From the NCBI RefSeq assembly GCF_001522545.3, contig NC_031781.1, positions 5,496,911-5,560,910 on the forward strand: DNA of 64,000 nucleotides, given 5' to 3'. Below, in pieces: positions 35,901 to 50,900 of this stretch. This DNA is from Parus major. Taxonomy: Eukaryota; Chordata; Aves; Passeriformes; Paridae. Under the pieces are notes generated by a model. It was not told the origin of the DNA, did no database searches, and saw nothing but the letters and a program-made list of their open reading frames with translations. Each line of letters begins with the position of its first letter. Positions within the stretch are counted from its first letter, which is position 1. Both the position numbers and the translations under genes were made by a program.

Positions 35901-38900
35901 TTTAGAGAAGTCACTCTGATCACTGACTAATCACTGTATTAACAGAATTGCCAGTTTCACAAGTCAAAAGAATGAAAATAGGATTTCTACATTGTAAAGA
36001 CAGAACCTCTTCTGTTCCTAAGTTGATTTCCAAACCAAGAATAACCAACTATGCAGCACACAGCCAGGTACGTGGGAAGGCAAGGAGAATTCACATTTCT
36101 GATTCTCTCCCACTGCTCAATACCCACAGGATGAAAGTTTGGGGAAGTGATTTCAGTATTCTGCAACGCAGTAAAATCACAGCTCTGCAATACTTGTATA
36201 AGATACAAAATATGGCTGTTAAGGTCAACTGTGAATTCATGTGTACACCATTAAATCATTCTATCTTTTCCTCCCACTTCCTCTCTCCCAAGCCAGCTCA
36301 AAAAAGGAAGGTCAGATAACTACAAAAACTGCAATGAAAACTAAATAGGAAAAAGAGGCAACATTAAAAGTTTATACCACACTAAAATACAAAGCATGAA
36401 AACTTTAATGCTAAGGAAAATTTAGTGCATTCTGCTTACATCTAGATAGTAATTTTGTAAGCTTTTGCATGCTGCACGTTCTACTTCTCTCACAGCACCA
36501 GACTCACCTTTTTATCAGAATTGCTGAGTTTGTATTTCACTTCCTTTGCTTTTTGAATAGCTTTCAGCACTTCCACCGTGTCTAGTTCCTTTTCTGTGGT
36601 AACAATGTTATCCAAACAAACCTAAAAAAAACCAAGTTGACATCTAAAAGTATTGAAAACGAAGCATTCTGCAATTTTTATTAATGGAATAATCAAAAAT
36701 TACAACTCAATATAAACCACGTGCATCTTTGTAACCATTACACAGAAACAATTACCACATTAGACCTTGAGCTAACATCAATTTAATGGAAAATTTGCTA
36801 AGTTTAACACCTTTCCAGCACAACAATGTTTCAATGTTAACAGACTGTTACCCAAGGAGGGCAGGGTAACATGTCATTTACATCCAAGAGCACAGCTGTG
36901 TAACATTAATAAGGTTACATTCTCCAAACACCTTCACCCATGCACACTAAAAACCTCATCAGGTTTTTAGAACCTTTGCACCACTTTCCTCACCAGGCTG
37001 AAAAGAGGATTAGAAGAGCAGCACTGAGGCTCACCTCAGAGGCCCTGTCTCCAAACTGAGCGAGTACTTTGGTCCGGTAATCAGGGATGATGCTCAGGGG
37101 GTTGCTGGATAACATCACCTTTTCTAAGCATGGGAGGTTGCCAATATTTTTCACTTCATCAATCTGAAAGCATTTGAATAAAAGCATGACTACAGACTGG
37201 CAAAATGAAAATGAGCACACAGACCGAGCATTTCTTGCATAGATTACATACATAAAACAGCCAGGAAAAATCACTACAGTCACTTTTATTTATTTGCAGT
37301 TTGATCCACTAAAATAAATGGCTTGTGATCTAACACACATTTTGACACCAAAAGTTAACAGTTACCTGTTCTATTTTGTTGTTGCTCAGATCCAAGTTGA
37401 CTAAAGAGTACAGTTTGTTAAGACCACACAGTCTTTCCAGCTGATTTCCTGCTAAATTCAGAGTTTTGATGTTTCCCAGTTTTGTGTGAACACCTTCTAG
37501 TGATGTAAGTTTGTTGTAGGATAAGTCCAGGTGAACAAGGTTGTACAGATGCTACAACAGCACAAAACATTCATGTCATACATCAATTAAAACTGAACAA
37601 AGATGCTATCTTATGGCTGGCTCATAGCATGAAAGACATGACATGGAACTGTTCATTACAAAGGTTAAAGCTTGTAGAAAAGGAATTTCCTCCCCTGCAT
37701 TTTCACTATGCATTCACCATGCATAGAGCTGGCAGTGAATAAATTTAGTTAAGAACTAAATGTCATATGTCAATATTTGCAAAGAAATTAAAATACTCAG
37801 GAGTAGTTAAAAAATGCATCATTAAAAGAGTACTTGATGTTACAAAGAAACAGCTATTTGGGCATAAACTATTCTCCATGAAGAGAGCAACAAAATTCTG
37901 CAGCATGAAAATCTGTGTTCTAAGGTCTCAGACAGTCAGGTAAAAAGTCACCTTTAAATGCATCACTCACCTGTAAATTTTCTACCAGACACACCCCATT
38001 GTGACTCAAATCCAGGAACTCAATCTTTGGAATCAATTTCTAGAAGGGGAAAAATAATACATGCGTTAAATGCACTTCAGTTTTAAGTCAGGCCAGAGCT
38101 CCTTCAGTATCTCCTGACCAACAAAAGCAACAGTCTCTTTTTCCAGCTTTTGGCATTAAGAAAACATTCTGTGTGACTTGGTGCCAAAAAGAGCTGACTC
38201 CTGCTCTTAACAAAACCATGTTACTCTGAGGGGCACCGTTAAGTTTTAATCTGAAACCTGGTTTCTTAAGGAAGATAAATTATTTATTCTACTTTATCCC
38301 CACTAACTATGGATCAAACTCACTAATGCTGCTTTGGTCTTACCAGACAGATAAACCAGGGGATTTATGCTACATACACACCTAGATAAGGACAGTAGTA
38401 CCAAAATCCAGAAGAAGTCGATTACTGATTACATCAGCCAAGGACTAAAGGTCACACAAACTTGTAGAAAATGCATTTTAACTCACAAATCCTTTTACTT
38501 TTGGAGATCTCAAACCTTGAACTTGATGCTGAATACTGACATCAGTGTTTTGCATCTGCTTTATTTTGGCTGTAAGCTCACCATTGATTTGCCCTATAGT
38601 TAAGACCTGCACACAGATCTGAAGCATCTTAAATCTACACCACAAAAAATCATGAACAAGATAATTATGCTCCAAGTATATGATGTCTGGTTGTCCTGCT
38701 TCACAGGAGTAGCTCAAGTAAAAAGCTATGTTCATATTTTACCATGTTTTTGTGATGAATGTTATTTTTTTTCTTAATATCTGATTTACAAAACAAAATT
38801 CTAAAGTACTGGCAAAATACTCCAAATTTTGTTTTCATGCTTTTCATATTGTTTTGATGTCAAGAAAGCTGCCAGCAAGTCATAGATTTTTAAATATGCA

Positions 38901-41900
38901 GGAAGCTTCAGCCTTGATAACAACTCCAAAGTTGAGCTATGAGGTGTTTTTTCTTTAAAAAAAAATTCTAACTGGCCCCTATGGCCAAGGCAAACAATAA
39001 AAGCATCTTTCAAAAAGTGAGAATTCATGGAAATGTTGCCTACAGAACACGAAATGACAAAACTATTCTCCTTTAGCAAAGGAAATAAAATTCTTATAGA
39101 ACAAATGTCCTAAGCACTAACTTGGGTAGTTAACCAATATAAAGTGCAACTGAAAATTCTCCAGAAAAAGCAGTAGAGCAAATTCAAAATCTTTGCTATG
39201 TATAATGTGCCACAGATAAGGTACACTTTCTTCCACAAATTAAAAATATTTCTTACCACTGAATCATCAATTTCAGAGATGCTATTGTGACTCATATCCA
39301 AAGTTGTTAAAGTTCTCCAGGTTGGGATAATTGCTGTCACTGGACAATTTGAATTGTCCAGTGCATCCTCTGGCTCCCACTGATCAAACTCAGAGGCCTC
39401 AGGCACCAGGATTTCCTATTTAAGAGAAGGACCACAATATTTGTCTTCCATATTCAGGGAAAGCTAATGGTTTTGGAAACTATCCCAACAATCTCATGTA
39501 AGCAAGCATCAAAAGTATCCCTGTGAAGGGACACATCCAAACACTTCTAGCACTGAAACTTAAGATTCTGTAAGGTTAGAAAACCCTTAAGAGTTCCATG
39601 GTTTTAAAAACAGAACCTGCAGTAGGCAGGTTCAGAACACTCCATGGGCTCCAGACGGATATTTCCCCATTGTGCATGTTGGTTTTGCTTGTGTTTTGCA
39701 GAAGTAGGAACTTGCTCTTACCTTCATTGATGTTGCTGAAAATCGAACACTCAGGGTGGCCAGAGCATGTTTTGATGAAGTCAGCCCTTTGATAAGCTTT
39801 CCCCCACAATGACTGATCTATTTAAAAAAAAAATCACATTACAAAGTCAGAAATGTTAAGACAGACAAATGAGACAAAAAAGGCAGCTAAAAGCTTCAAA
39901 CAGCAGATTCTACAGCAATCTGCAAAGTAGTTACAGCACTCCCTTAAAATGTCCTGAGATTATCAGGTCGGAAATACTGACACTTGCTAAAGCAAGAAAT
40001 TAGAAACATATGTACAGAAAAGTGAAATTCAAACATATATTTAAACAAAGTTTCTCCACTGAATTTCCACCTGTCCCATGTATTCAAGGTGAAACTACCC
40101 AGGTGATTTAACAGGTCACAGCATTTTACTGTTACCAAAAAGAGAGGTATCTCAAGCTATGACTCTACCTGCAGACATTCATTTGGGCATCAGATATCCT
40201 TTCATCACAAGAAAAATAAATACCTGGAAAGTAAGGATACTAATCTAACAATATAACTTTGTAGCCAGCTAATTACCACTAAGTTTAAGATGACAAAGTC
40301 TCTTTTTGTAGCTCAATTTGAAACATTACTGAAAATCTGCTACACCTTCTGTCCACTTCCTTCTCTGCAGACAGTCAAACATGTTGTGTAACCATAAGAA
40401 CTGGCACATTTGCTGGTGTATCAGGGAAACCACACTGAACTGACAGAGCTCTTTCCATTCCTGAAAAAATTCTTCCTAAATGATCGCTATTAATTTTTGG
40501 ACAGTGTTTATTTGGGATGAAAGTGTTCATCTTGTACCAGTCAATCCAAAACCTTTCATGAACGTACAATTTCAAAACACTTCAAGAGCTAGAATCTTTT
40601 TCCCCCACATTCATGCTCACAGAAAAGGGGAAAAATTAATACAATTCTGCAATAGCCTCTCTGCTGTGTTTGAGTCTCTCACTCTACAGCCTATTGTAGT
40701 TTCTTTCCCACACGAGAATGACAATAAATCACTGGCTTCAGAAATACACTTCAGTTCTCAACTAACAACTGTCTCAGACCAATGAGACAATAGCATTCAT
40801 GTACTAGAAAAAATACAGCATCCAGCAAAAGTGCACAGACTACAGACTGCATGACAAAACTAGATATTCTCTCTCTCTCTGGAAAGACTTGAAGTGGACA
40901 AGAAAGAGCAATGAAAAAAAAATCTGTAAATTATCAAGCAAGCAGCTCTACACCCAAAAGTGCACTTTCACAAATTTAATGCCAGAACATTTCTGCAAAT
41001 ACTTGATGTACTTTTTTTTCCAAATAAAAAGAACTTTGTAATAAGGGATTCTACTATAACCACTTGTTAGTTCTTTAAGACAGTGGAAAGGCACTCAGGT
41101 GTAGGTTTTGTATGAATACTGGAAATAATTTTTTCTTGAAAACCACATAGTGCAAGCTCTTCTAATTTAAATAGTGCGTCTTTATTTCCAAAACTTGTGA
41201 AAAAACATTGTTTCACAAATGAAACCGTCATCCTAAACTCTGTATTCCCCCATTCCAGCAGCAAATCAAAGCAGAGAATCACCAGTTCTGAGATATATGC
41301 AGCAGGCCTGGCATTTGCAGAGCACCTATGAATTTATGAGCAGTATCTCAGCCCTACCTCTATTTGATGAAGTGACTTGAAAATAGACAGATCAAAAGGC
41401 AAGAGATGCTCCTGAATGTTACTGGTTCCAAAAGGTCCCCCTGTTCCGGTGACCTGGTATTTAAGACATTAAAGAACTGAGTTAGTGCACACAATCCAAC
41501 TTGTTCACATTCCAGTCCTGTACAGGCAATGGCCCAAGGGCAGTGGCTTGGAAAGACAGCCAAAGTTCCAACCAATTTTTCAACTATGGAATGATTCATG
41601 ACACTTGCAGGCTAACTCTTCAGGAAAACAGATACTAGTTACTCCAGCTAAGTCTACTGAACTTGAAGTGCCACCTTGTGCTTGCATTCTGTAGCACATG
41701 GGGCATGCAAAAAGCAATACCAATAGGTAAGGCTGACCAAGGCTCCATTCTCAGCTGAAAATCAGAGTTACATTCACTGAAAACAATTTTCTTGAAACCT
41801 GTGAACCCTCCAAGTCAGCACAGTTTTTAATTCCAGTACAAGGGATGAAGTTCAAGCCATTGAAAGATGGGTTTGAAGAAAACAAGCATTACACTGATAC

Positions 41901-44900
41901 ACATCAATAAAAATATATCTGGTATTTCCATATGGCCATAGGAATCTGGCCTCAGAGCATGTCAGCAGCATAAAAAGCAGGTGGCTTCATTTATGTTTGC
42001 TGTGAATAGGATTTGGAGAGAAAACTTGAAAGGTTTTCTCTGGTTTTATGTATCATACAAGCTCTGAATGTGCCCACTCACAAGCATTCAGAAGAGCCAG
42101 AAATTCTTCAGATGGTGATTTTTCTAAACAATAAGCTCTTCTCCAGCCAGAAAATCCTCCCTTTAGAGGATTATACACAAAGGATGACAAAGGCAACTGA
42201 GAAGCCCCAGAAACAGCAGCACAGCTGTGGTTTTGCTTCCCCTGATCCACCATTTGATTTCAGCTTTGAACACTTGACCAATTAAAAGTGTGTTCATTCA
42301 TGATATAAAGGGGCTAAAATGAGTTTTTGAGTCATAGCAAGTAGTGTTGAAATTACTCAGGAAAGTCTAATTCACTTATTTGGTAGGAAAAAAAAAGGTC
42401 AAATTGTCTCCTGACAAAAACTATCTGTTCTGAGGTCATTTTACATTTATTCTGAAGTGGCATTTTAGCTAGAAATTCAGGGCCATCTATGAAACTGAGG
42501 TTCTTTTTAGGGCTTTATTTTTAACTTCCAGATGCAGTCAGACAGTGAGAACGAGGGCAACATTTATATAGATGCACATATTCACAGGTGTTCATATACA
42601 CTGGCCTACCCATAGTGCCTGCAAAGAGAGCAAGGTTTAAGAATTCAATATTTATTGCTTTAGCCATCCCTACTGGCACCCAGCAAGATTCCATGGCTGC
42701 ATCTATACAAAGGACACTGCTGCAAAGAGCACATCACACAGCAAGCACCTTGGCTGGAGGACAACATGAATTGAAGGTTGGCAGCATAACCACCCATTTA
42801 ACACTGAGCTCACCTTCAGATACTTGAGTCTACAAGTGAAATCCAGAATATGCCCTAGATCTGTTTTGGCATCTCCATTAGCACAGGTAGGTTTGCCCTG
42901 CAGCAGCTGCTGAGTGACAGCATACAACTGCAAGGGCCTGATGGTGAAGACTTCTCCAGCCATTAGGAGCTGCTCTCCTGAAAAACAGAGTAGCTTAGGA
43001 TCAAACATAATGCTGCAAGAGTTCCACAAGGATAAATGGTACATGGAAAATGTAATGATACACGTTTGTCATTTATACAAGATAAAAATTGAGGTAGCAA
43101 GATAATTTTTTTTAACACCAAAATAATTCAGTTTATATATATATATATATATAAGTGGGCACTCATCATACAGGCCCAAAGTTCCTAATGCAACTAATGG
43201 CAAATTTCCCTCAATCTTCACTGGAATCAAAGTTCCCTTGTATATTATAAGAGTTACAAAACTTTTTCTGAGCTATCTCTAAGTTAATAGCAGTTAGGTT
43301 TTTCTATTCAGAAAACACAGTACCTGCTATCTAAAATACAGACCTAAGATCTTTTGCTATGCTGCCTAAATGCAGAACTGTAGTAAATGTGTTTTTTGGA
43401 AAGTATGGGGATTTTCTGCATGCTAGTACCAAAGCAAATGCCCAGAACAGAAAATGCCTTATCTAATTATAATTTCACAATCCAATTTAACAGAAGGAAC
43501 AGCAGGAAGCAGTGTATAAAAGCCTTTCTGAAGGCACCGTAAGCTCAATGTAGGCTACAGCAGCTGGAACACACACATGGAATAAGTATCTTTCTTCCTT
43601 TTAGGGACACCAGTTTGATTTCATGGACAAGAAATAATAATTTTGTGATAAGCAGAGTTCTCAGAAATGCTCTGAGGAGTAAAATTCCCTTCAGCTTCAG
43701 TGGGAGCAAGTCCAAGAGTCCAGCTGCACATGCATTACTGGGAGGTTACACTAATACAGAGCAGCCAGTGACGCATCAACAATTCTCATATCAGTGAGAC
43801 TGTAGGCACTAGAAAACCAGCAAAGATTTCTTCACAAGCTTCCTTAAGATATTCCAGAATTCGCTGAACAGACTCTCTGAGGTGGCTTCACCTAAAGATA
43901 ATTTTCTGCCAGAAGAATCTGAAATGGCATTGCTGAAACATACTTCACCTATCATGCCTACCATGCCTCAGCCAACTGGAATTATACAGTAGCATCTTGC
44001 ATGTCCTTCAAAACAAAAATAGCAGGGATTAATCCTTTCACATGCCTCCTGCTGTTCATGGAGCAGCTGGAGCTGTTGTAGTTACAGTAAGAGCATTTCA
44101 TTTTCATCTGCCAGCCTCAGAAAAGCACACCCTCAAATTAACTGACCAGAAGGTCTCCTGTTTCCTGAATTCTGGAAGAATAATATTTAGATAGGTAAAG
44201 TAATCTCTTGCATTTAACACACAGACTATCAGGACTCACTGACACCAAGCTTCCTGACAGGTTACACTAAAGCACATTGAGACAGAGGGCTTAGCAAAAG
44301 CTCCTGATCACCCCTGCCACATCCTATCCCTCAAGGACAAACTAGGAGGCCCTTTTCAAAACATAAATTCATCAATTTCTTGTTTCCGACAGTGGCTGCA
44401 AGGCTGTTGCAGCTCCTCACAAAATACAGCTTGAATTAAAGTGCAAGCAGCAAGAAAAAGACAAAAAGAAAGAAGGGGAGAAAAAGTATCAGTCAGATAT
44501 GGAAGACCAGACCTCCTATTGTCTGGAGGTAAAATATGAAAGGTATGTGAATGCACAAACATAGAGGAAAACCTTCCTGGATAAATACTGCAAATTCCTT
44601 ACCTTTGTGAAAGAGCTCTTCAGCCAATGCAGCAGTGATCCCATTGATCTCCTGCAAACAATAAACCATTGCAATCAAGTGTTATTTACATACTTATGGT
44701 TCCAATTTTTCAATTTGTTCCTTTAGTGAAGTACTAAATTATCCAAAAAAGTAACCTTTTTTGCTGTGGTAGAGGACTGATTTTTTTTAAACTGAAACCA
44801 GGGGTGACTGTTTCACAGATTTCTTTGTAACTTGAAAATACTTCATAAAAATAAGTTGAAATAGTTTAATTTAATATGATTTTCACTTCAAAGATGAAAG

Positions 44901-47900
44901 ACAGTGAACTACATTAAAATAATCCTATCCTGCACACATTTAAAAGGGGAAGCAACAACATTAGCCCAACTTAGAAGATGGCTCTATTTTTAAGAAAATA
45001 TTACAAGTGTAGTGTTCTTCAAATTCTAACATTAAGACTATTCTAATGCCTCAAGCACTCAACGTTTCCTCAGAATATCACTAACACTGAGAAAGCTTTA
45101 GACTAACAGGTCTACAGAGAAAAAAGTGATACAAATAGTAAGTAGTCTTCTGGGCTTCAACTCTACTATGCAAACCCCTCCTTTTCTCATCATCCCTCTT
45201 CCCCCTCCTGGACCCACCCAGGTGCTCAACCTCTATTCCTGGCACTGACAACTCCAGCATGAAAGGCTGATAACTCTCAGTGAATGGATCTGTACTTTCT
45301 AAATCTGCAGGTGCACAAAGATCAGTATTTCTCATCTGGGCACACCTCTCTCCACAAAAAGCAAATGTTCTGTGCAAATCCAGAAATAGCTCTGAGCACT
45401 TCCAACAGCTCCCTTTCAAAGGCCCACAAAAAGAACAAAATAAAACTGTTTGTGAGGGTGAAGCTTCCCCTAGACAAACATCTCATTTTAAGGTAGCTGC
45501 AAAGTATAAACAGATATTATGGATCATCACCACATGAATATTTCATGACTTTACTTTGCTGACAAATACCTCATGATTCATAACAAGGGAATACATCCAC
45601 AGGACATCTGCAGCAGACAGCTCAGCTCATTTGATGAGGCAAGGATTTTAGAACATCACATTCTCAGTGAAACTGAAACCCCGTTCACTAAGGATGAACA
45701 AAGCCTCCATGCCATAGTTTTGAAAACAACAAGCTCAAAGCTGTATTCCAAACAAAATTAAACAATTCTGATTCGCATTTGAATAAGCCAATTACACTCA
45801 TCTGGCAAGCACAGACTTAATTGAAAACTCTACTCTGTATCTCTTTTTTCATCTGGGACACAGAGCCAAAATTTTTTTCTATGTTTATAATTGGAACAAG
45901 ATTATGACTTAGACTGTTCAGTGACTAGCAGGCAAAAAAAGGAACTCTATTCCTCTATCAGATCTACAAGAGACTTCTGTCTTAGCTATAACTACTTAAA
46001 TACATCACACCCACAGAAGTCCACTGTTTGCAGGTGTCTCTGAACAGCAGTTTGTGGGTACTCAATGCTTTTCCTGCAAAACCTCCTATATGTAAGTTAA
46101 CAAACCAAATTTTCTAAGATGACAAAGACCATGCAACAAAATAAGCATCCCCACATCACTGCAGAAATCCTTTTCAAGGTCAGAGTAACCATAAGGTTCC
46201 ACATTGCTGCCACACGCAACTGTTTTTCTTTGCTAGGCTGTACCCATGAACAACTAAATGCTTTAGAATGAGTTTAATGTATCTATGGCTGGTATTTCTA
46301 CTCCATTTTGTTCTATTAATCTAGGAAATAAAATTAAATAATCCTTACTGGAAATACTACAAAAGAAGAATAGACAAAAATATTGTAGCCTTCCTACATG
46401 AATTAATGAGGCAATATCAGGGACTATAAAGGCTTCAGCATGTACATGGGTTTTCTGGTAATGAAGATATTTTAAAAGATCAAAGTTCTGCAGAAAGGTC
46501 ATTTTTTCCAGTAGAATTACTGTGGTAAATATTTAGCTTTTCTCTTGAATAATTAACACTTTTTTGGTAAATATTTGAAAGTATTCTAAAGTTCAAAGCA
46601 AAAAACAATTGAGTTTACAACTAAGTCAGATCCCCCTAAAGCAAAGAAATGCAGATTAAGCAACATCTTTGCTCTTAATATCTAACAGCAGTTTAGAAAC
46701 AGGGAAGCACTCATATCCAAATACTGCTAGCTCTCTGGAAAAACAAAAAAGATTACATTACAAGAGGAAAAAATAGTCCTTCTGAGAAATAAGTCAGGGG
46801 ATAGGAAGAACTGCCTACATAAAAACCATGTGGAAGTTACAACACTGAAACTTTAATGAAACAGATGTCATTTACAAGGGAGAGCAGGCACAGAACAGAA
46901 AAATGATGCAACTTGCTGATCACTGGAATTTTGATCTATTTGAACAGAATTCTCCCTACATTGCCAGACATTTTTAATAAATTTAAAACCTCAAATCCAT
47001 TTCAGAGGGCTTGATAGTTACAAATCTGTGCTTCTCTCTCAAGTCTGGAGGGCAATAGCAACACTGTGGAATAAACTTTCTGCTGTTTTTATCTAAGAAA
47101 CTCTGAAGTCTCACCAGCATAATTATGTTCATTCCCTTCCCTCATTAGTCATCTCGACACTAAACCAGGCATTCCTTTGTTGCTAAAACTTAATTAACAC
47201 CTAATGGATCACTTGTGACCAATTTCTGAAGCTTTTCTATGAAACCATGGAGGGCCTTCTCAAAACAACCCACCCCAAAGCGATTACTGATTCTTCTTTC
47301 CATTCAGTTCTCCAGTGCTTTTGTCTCTTTATGAAATTCATTCACCCCCTTACAACATGATGCTGTAAAAAAGCCAAATTACACACAAGAGATGAACAAA
47401 TTGCAACCTGAACATGAGATCAACTAATTGCTTCTTGCTTCAAGTACCCTTTACCGTAACATTCTGTCTGCTGGAGCTATTTCTCCAAAGGCCACTCCAT
47501 CATTGTGCCTCCACAGACAAGCATCATTTTTCTTCATTTGGGCTACTGGAAACTGTTTCAGTGTGAACCACAGCTCCAACCATTAGCCACTAAGTAGGGG
47601 TTGTGGATCCATTATGCAATGATCATTTGAGAGCCAGCACTTTTGACTTCAGCCTAACCAATTCAGCCTCACATTTGTTCACAGCTTCCAACTCTCCTGC
47701 CAGCATTTATTTTCTCTTCTTAGAGTCTCTGCCCACACTACTTCCCAGCACAGTGTCTACTGCAATAAAAAGTGGTGTCAAAAATCTTAAAAATATGCTT
47801 TGTTATAGTGTGAAAAATGTTGAAAATGAACCATTTCAGCAAATTCATGAAGATTCCACAGAATTCTCTCCAAGTCAGAGAACTAGGGAAAGACACTCAA

Positions 47901-50900
47901 GCCTCTATTCAAACACTAAAAACATAACTTACATATAAATGAAAGTGTAAGAAGTGTGACAAAACTTTTGGTGCAGTAACAGGGAACTTGAGCAGCAGAG
48001 TTTGCAGGTAGATCTCCAGTTCCTTTTGTCTTTTCTCCACAAGGCTTTTGGAATTTTTTCCAATGATCTTCTTTGGAGGTAACAGATTTTTATCTATTTT
48101 CTTCTCTGAAACAAGCTACAAGACAAAGACCAGAGTTAATACCTGACACGCCACCTGAACTTAAAGAAAAGATGCAATGGAACATATTAGGTACATGTTG
48201 CCAGATCCTGGGAAGATCCAAAAATAAAATTACTTCAGTAAATTTAGCTACTGCCTTCAAAGTATTAGGTATATTCAGAAAGAACATTTTGTCATGGAAT
48301 GATCAGTGTTTAATAAGTGTCTGCTCAAAAAAGCACTCATAGCACCAGGGCAGAATGTAACAAATGTGATAAAGCAACAAAGTAACCAGTGCATTTCTGA
48401 GAAAGCAGAACACTCTTGAACAAAGTACACTTTTCCTGATTTTTATTTGTTTTTTTATCAGCAATGGTTGGTAACTATCCCATGCTACTTTAAGGACATT
48501 TTTATCATCCACCCTGATGAGACTTTGGTCACCAAATCAGCTGATCATAAACATCCTTCTTAGCAAAAAGTTCAATGACTCCAGCTGGAACTGTCCCCTC
48601 TTGATGCAGCTTCCACCCAAGGCTAAAGTTGTCCAGGTCAACCTTACCCAGCTCAAGAGGGGAGTGTAACAGGGGCAAGTAATAATGTTCCCACTAAAAG
48701 GACTTAGTCTGCAGTTCAGATGGCATCTGAAAGATCATCTCTCTCTTTACCAAAGAGAGAAATTATGTAAACCATTTCGTAAAACAGAACTACAAGAACT
48801 GTACCGTTTTGTAAGAGATCAAGGTCACAGTTTTTAACATTCTTTACCTTTTCATGCAGGTCATGGAAATCACTGTAACGATGTTTGACTGTCCACTGAT
48901 GATTGCCAACACTGACCTGAATAATGTACACCTGAAAAGACAAAATTCAAGTAAGGATATTGCAAAACATTTGCTTCAAAAAGAAGCTGACTGTGAGACC
49001 TGCTGGTAGATGGAGCACTGTAAGGTGGATCTATATTCTGCAAGAATCAGAACTAAGGAAATGCAAACCCCAGCTCTGAGGTGCCTTTGCTTTGTGGGAT
49101 TCCTGATCTCACTCACGAGGGTGCTCCACAACAAGAACATGCAGATGATGCCTCAGTGTGAAGCAATGGCTTTGAAACCCAAAGGTTAACAACCAAGGGC
49201 TCTAAGCTACTTCTTTTTCTAAAAGTTCTTGCTAACTGAAGTTGGTATACAAAGCTACCCACAAGCCTGAGACAGCAGCTTCCCTTCTTCCACCTACCAA
49301 GTTCCACAATGGGCAGAGGAACTTGGCATCCTACTGTCACTTCAGTTAATCAGAAATCTGGAGCTTAACCCTTGAGAAAACTGAACAAACCCTTTGGTTG
49401 GGTGGATGCTATTTTATTCCTTTTAGGGTAAAAAGCACACAAAACATCTTCCTGAAGAGTTACTATGCCCAAATAATCACTACAATTATCTAAAGCAGCT
49501 CAACATCTCCTAACACAAAACTAAGTATTTTTAGCCATGAATGTAACCAAAGATTTTCATTCTAGGTGACTTTCTGGATTGAACAGTACTGGTTTTGCAG
49601 GAAACTCAGCCTGTCTTTAGATATGCCAGAAACAAGCCATCCCAAAGACATTTTAAAGGTACAAGATAAAACACAAGCAGAAAATAAAAAAGGCTCTACA
49701 AAACCAGTTCCACAGCTACTTGAAAACAACAAATTAAATAAACTATATTATCCAATTCAACTATACTCTTTGGAGAAAACAACAACTTATAATCAAATCT
49801 TGAAAGCATTTAATACAGTTGAGAACTTGCTTACTACCACAGATCACCCAGAGCTGACTCATAGCTGCTATGAGGATGATACACATCTAGTTGCTAAACC
49901 CACTTGAGAAAACAAAAAGCATCAACAGTTTCAATCTGTTCCAGTTTTCACTTACTGCAAGTACACAGCAGCACAATGTCAAACATTAAATAGAATACCA
50001 CCTGCATTTTAGAAGATGAACTATAGTTCATGGCAGTTTTATTTTTGTAAGCATTTGACACTGGCTCACTGAACAAAACCCAAGCCCTACAGAGAAGCAA
50101 ACCAAGATGTCTGACTAGTGCACACAGTGAATGACACATCAGTGCTGGGATGAGCACTGGAAACACAGAAGGATGCCCACACAGAATTATGGACTCAGTT
50201 AAGGCCTGTACCTGCTCTCCTGTCATGTTCTGTTGGGAAAGAGCAGATCAGGATTAACCACTGTGCACTAGTGATAAACCAGAACAGGAATGACACCAGC
50301 ATTCAAGAGCACCTCATAACCCTGAGGAAAACGAGAGACTCAAAGAAACTAAACTTAGAAGTAAAGAAGTACTACATTTATAAGCCATCATAAAAATACC
50401 AGTTCTTTTGAAAAGCTGACTGTGCTAAACTATGGCAGAGCAAGCAGCACATCTAAATGGAATGCACTTTGAGTACACAAGGCATGAAACCTCAGACTAG
50501 ACACTGGAAACTCAGTAACCTCACGTGTTCCAGCTGACAACTCACCAGGTGAGCAAGGAAACCCCTTGTCTCTGTATAAAACACAGAGTAAATTTGTAAT
50601 AAAGGTTTAATATTCTTTTGCTGAAATGGTAAGCACTGACCACTTCTAGAAACACAGCACTTAGTGAAATGTCTGTTTGGGAAAGCACCTGTTAAAGTGA
50701 GTGTTTGCATGCACTGATACAATTCGTTAAGTTAAGTCTTTAAAGAGCTATAGCTTTTCCCATCTAGAAGGCAGCCAGAGCAGGCAGTACATATTTACCC
50801 CCCAAACAGCATCAGTATGCAGAGACAGCAACTGATTTCACATCAATCCACAAGCTACCATTATCCTGAAGAATAAATATATAAATGCAATATGCTGATG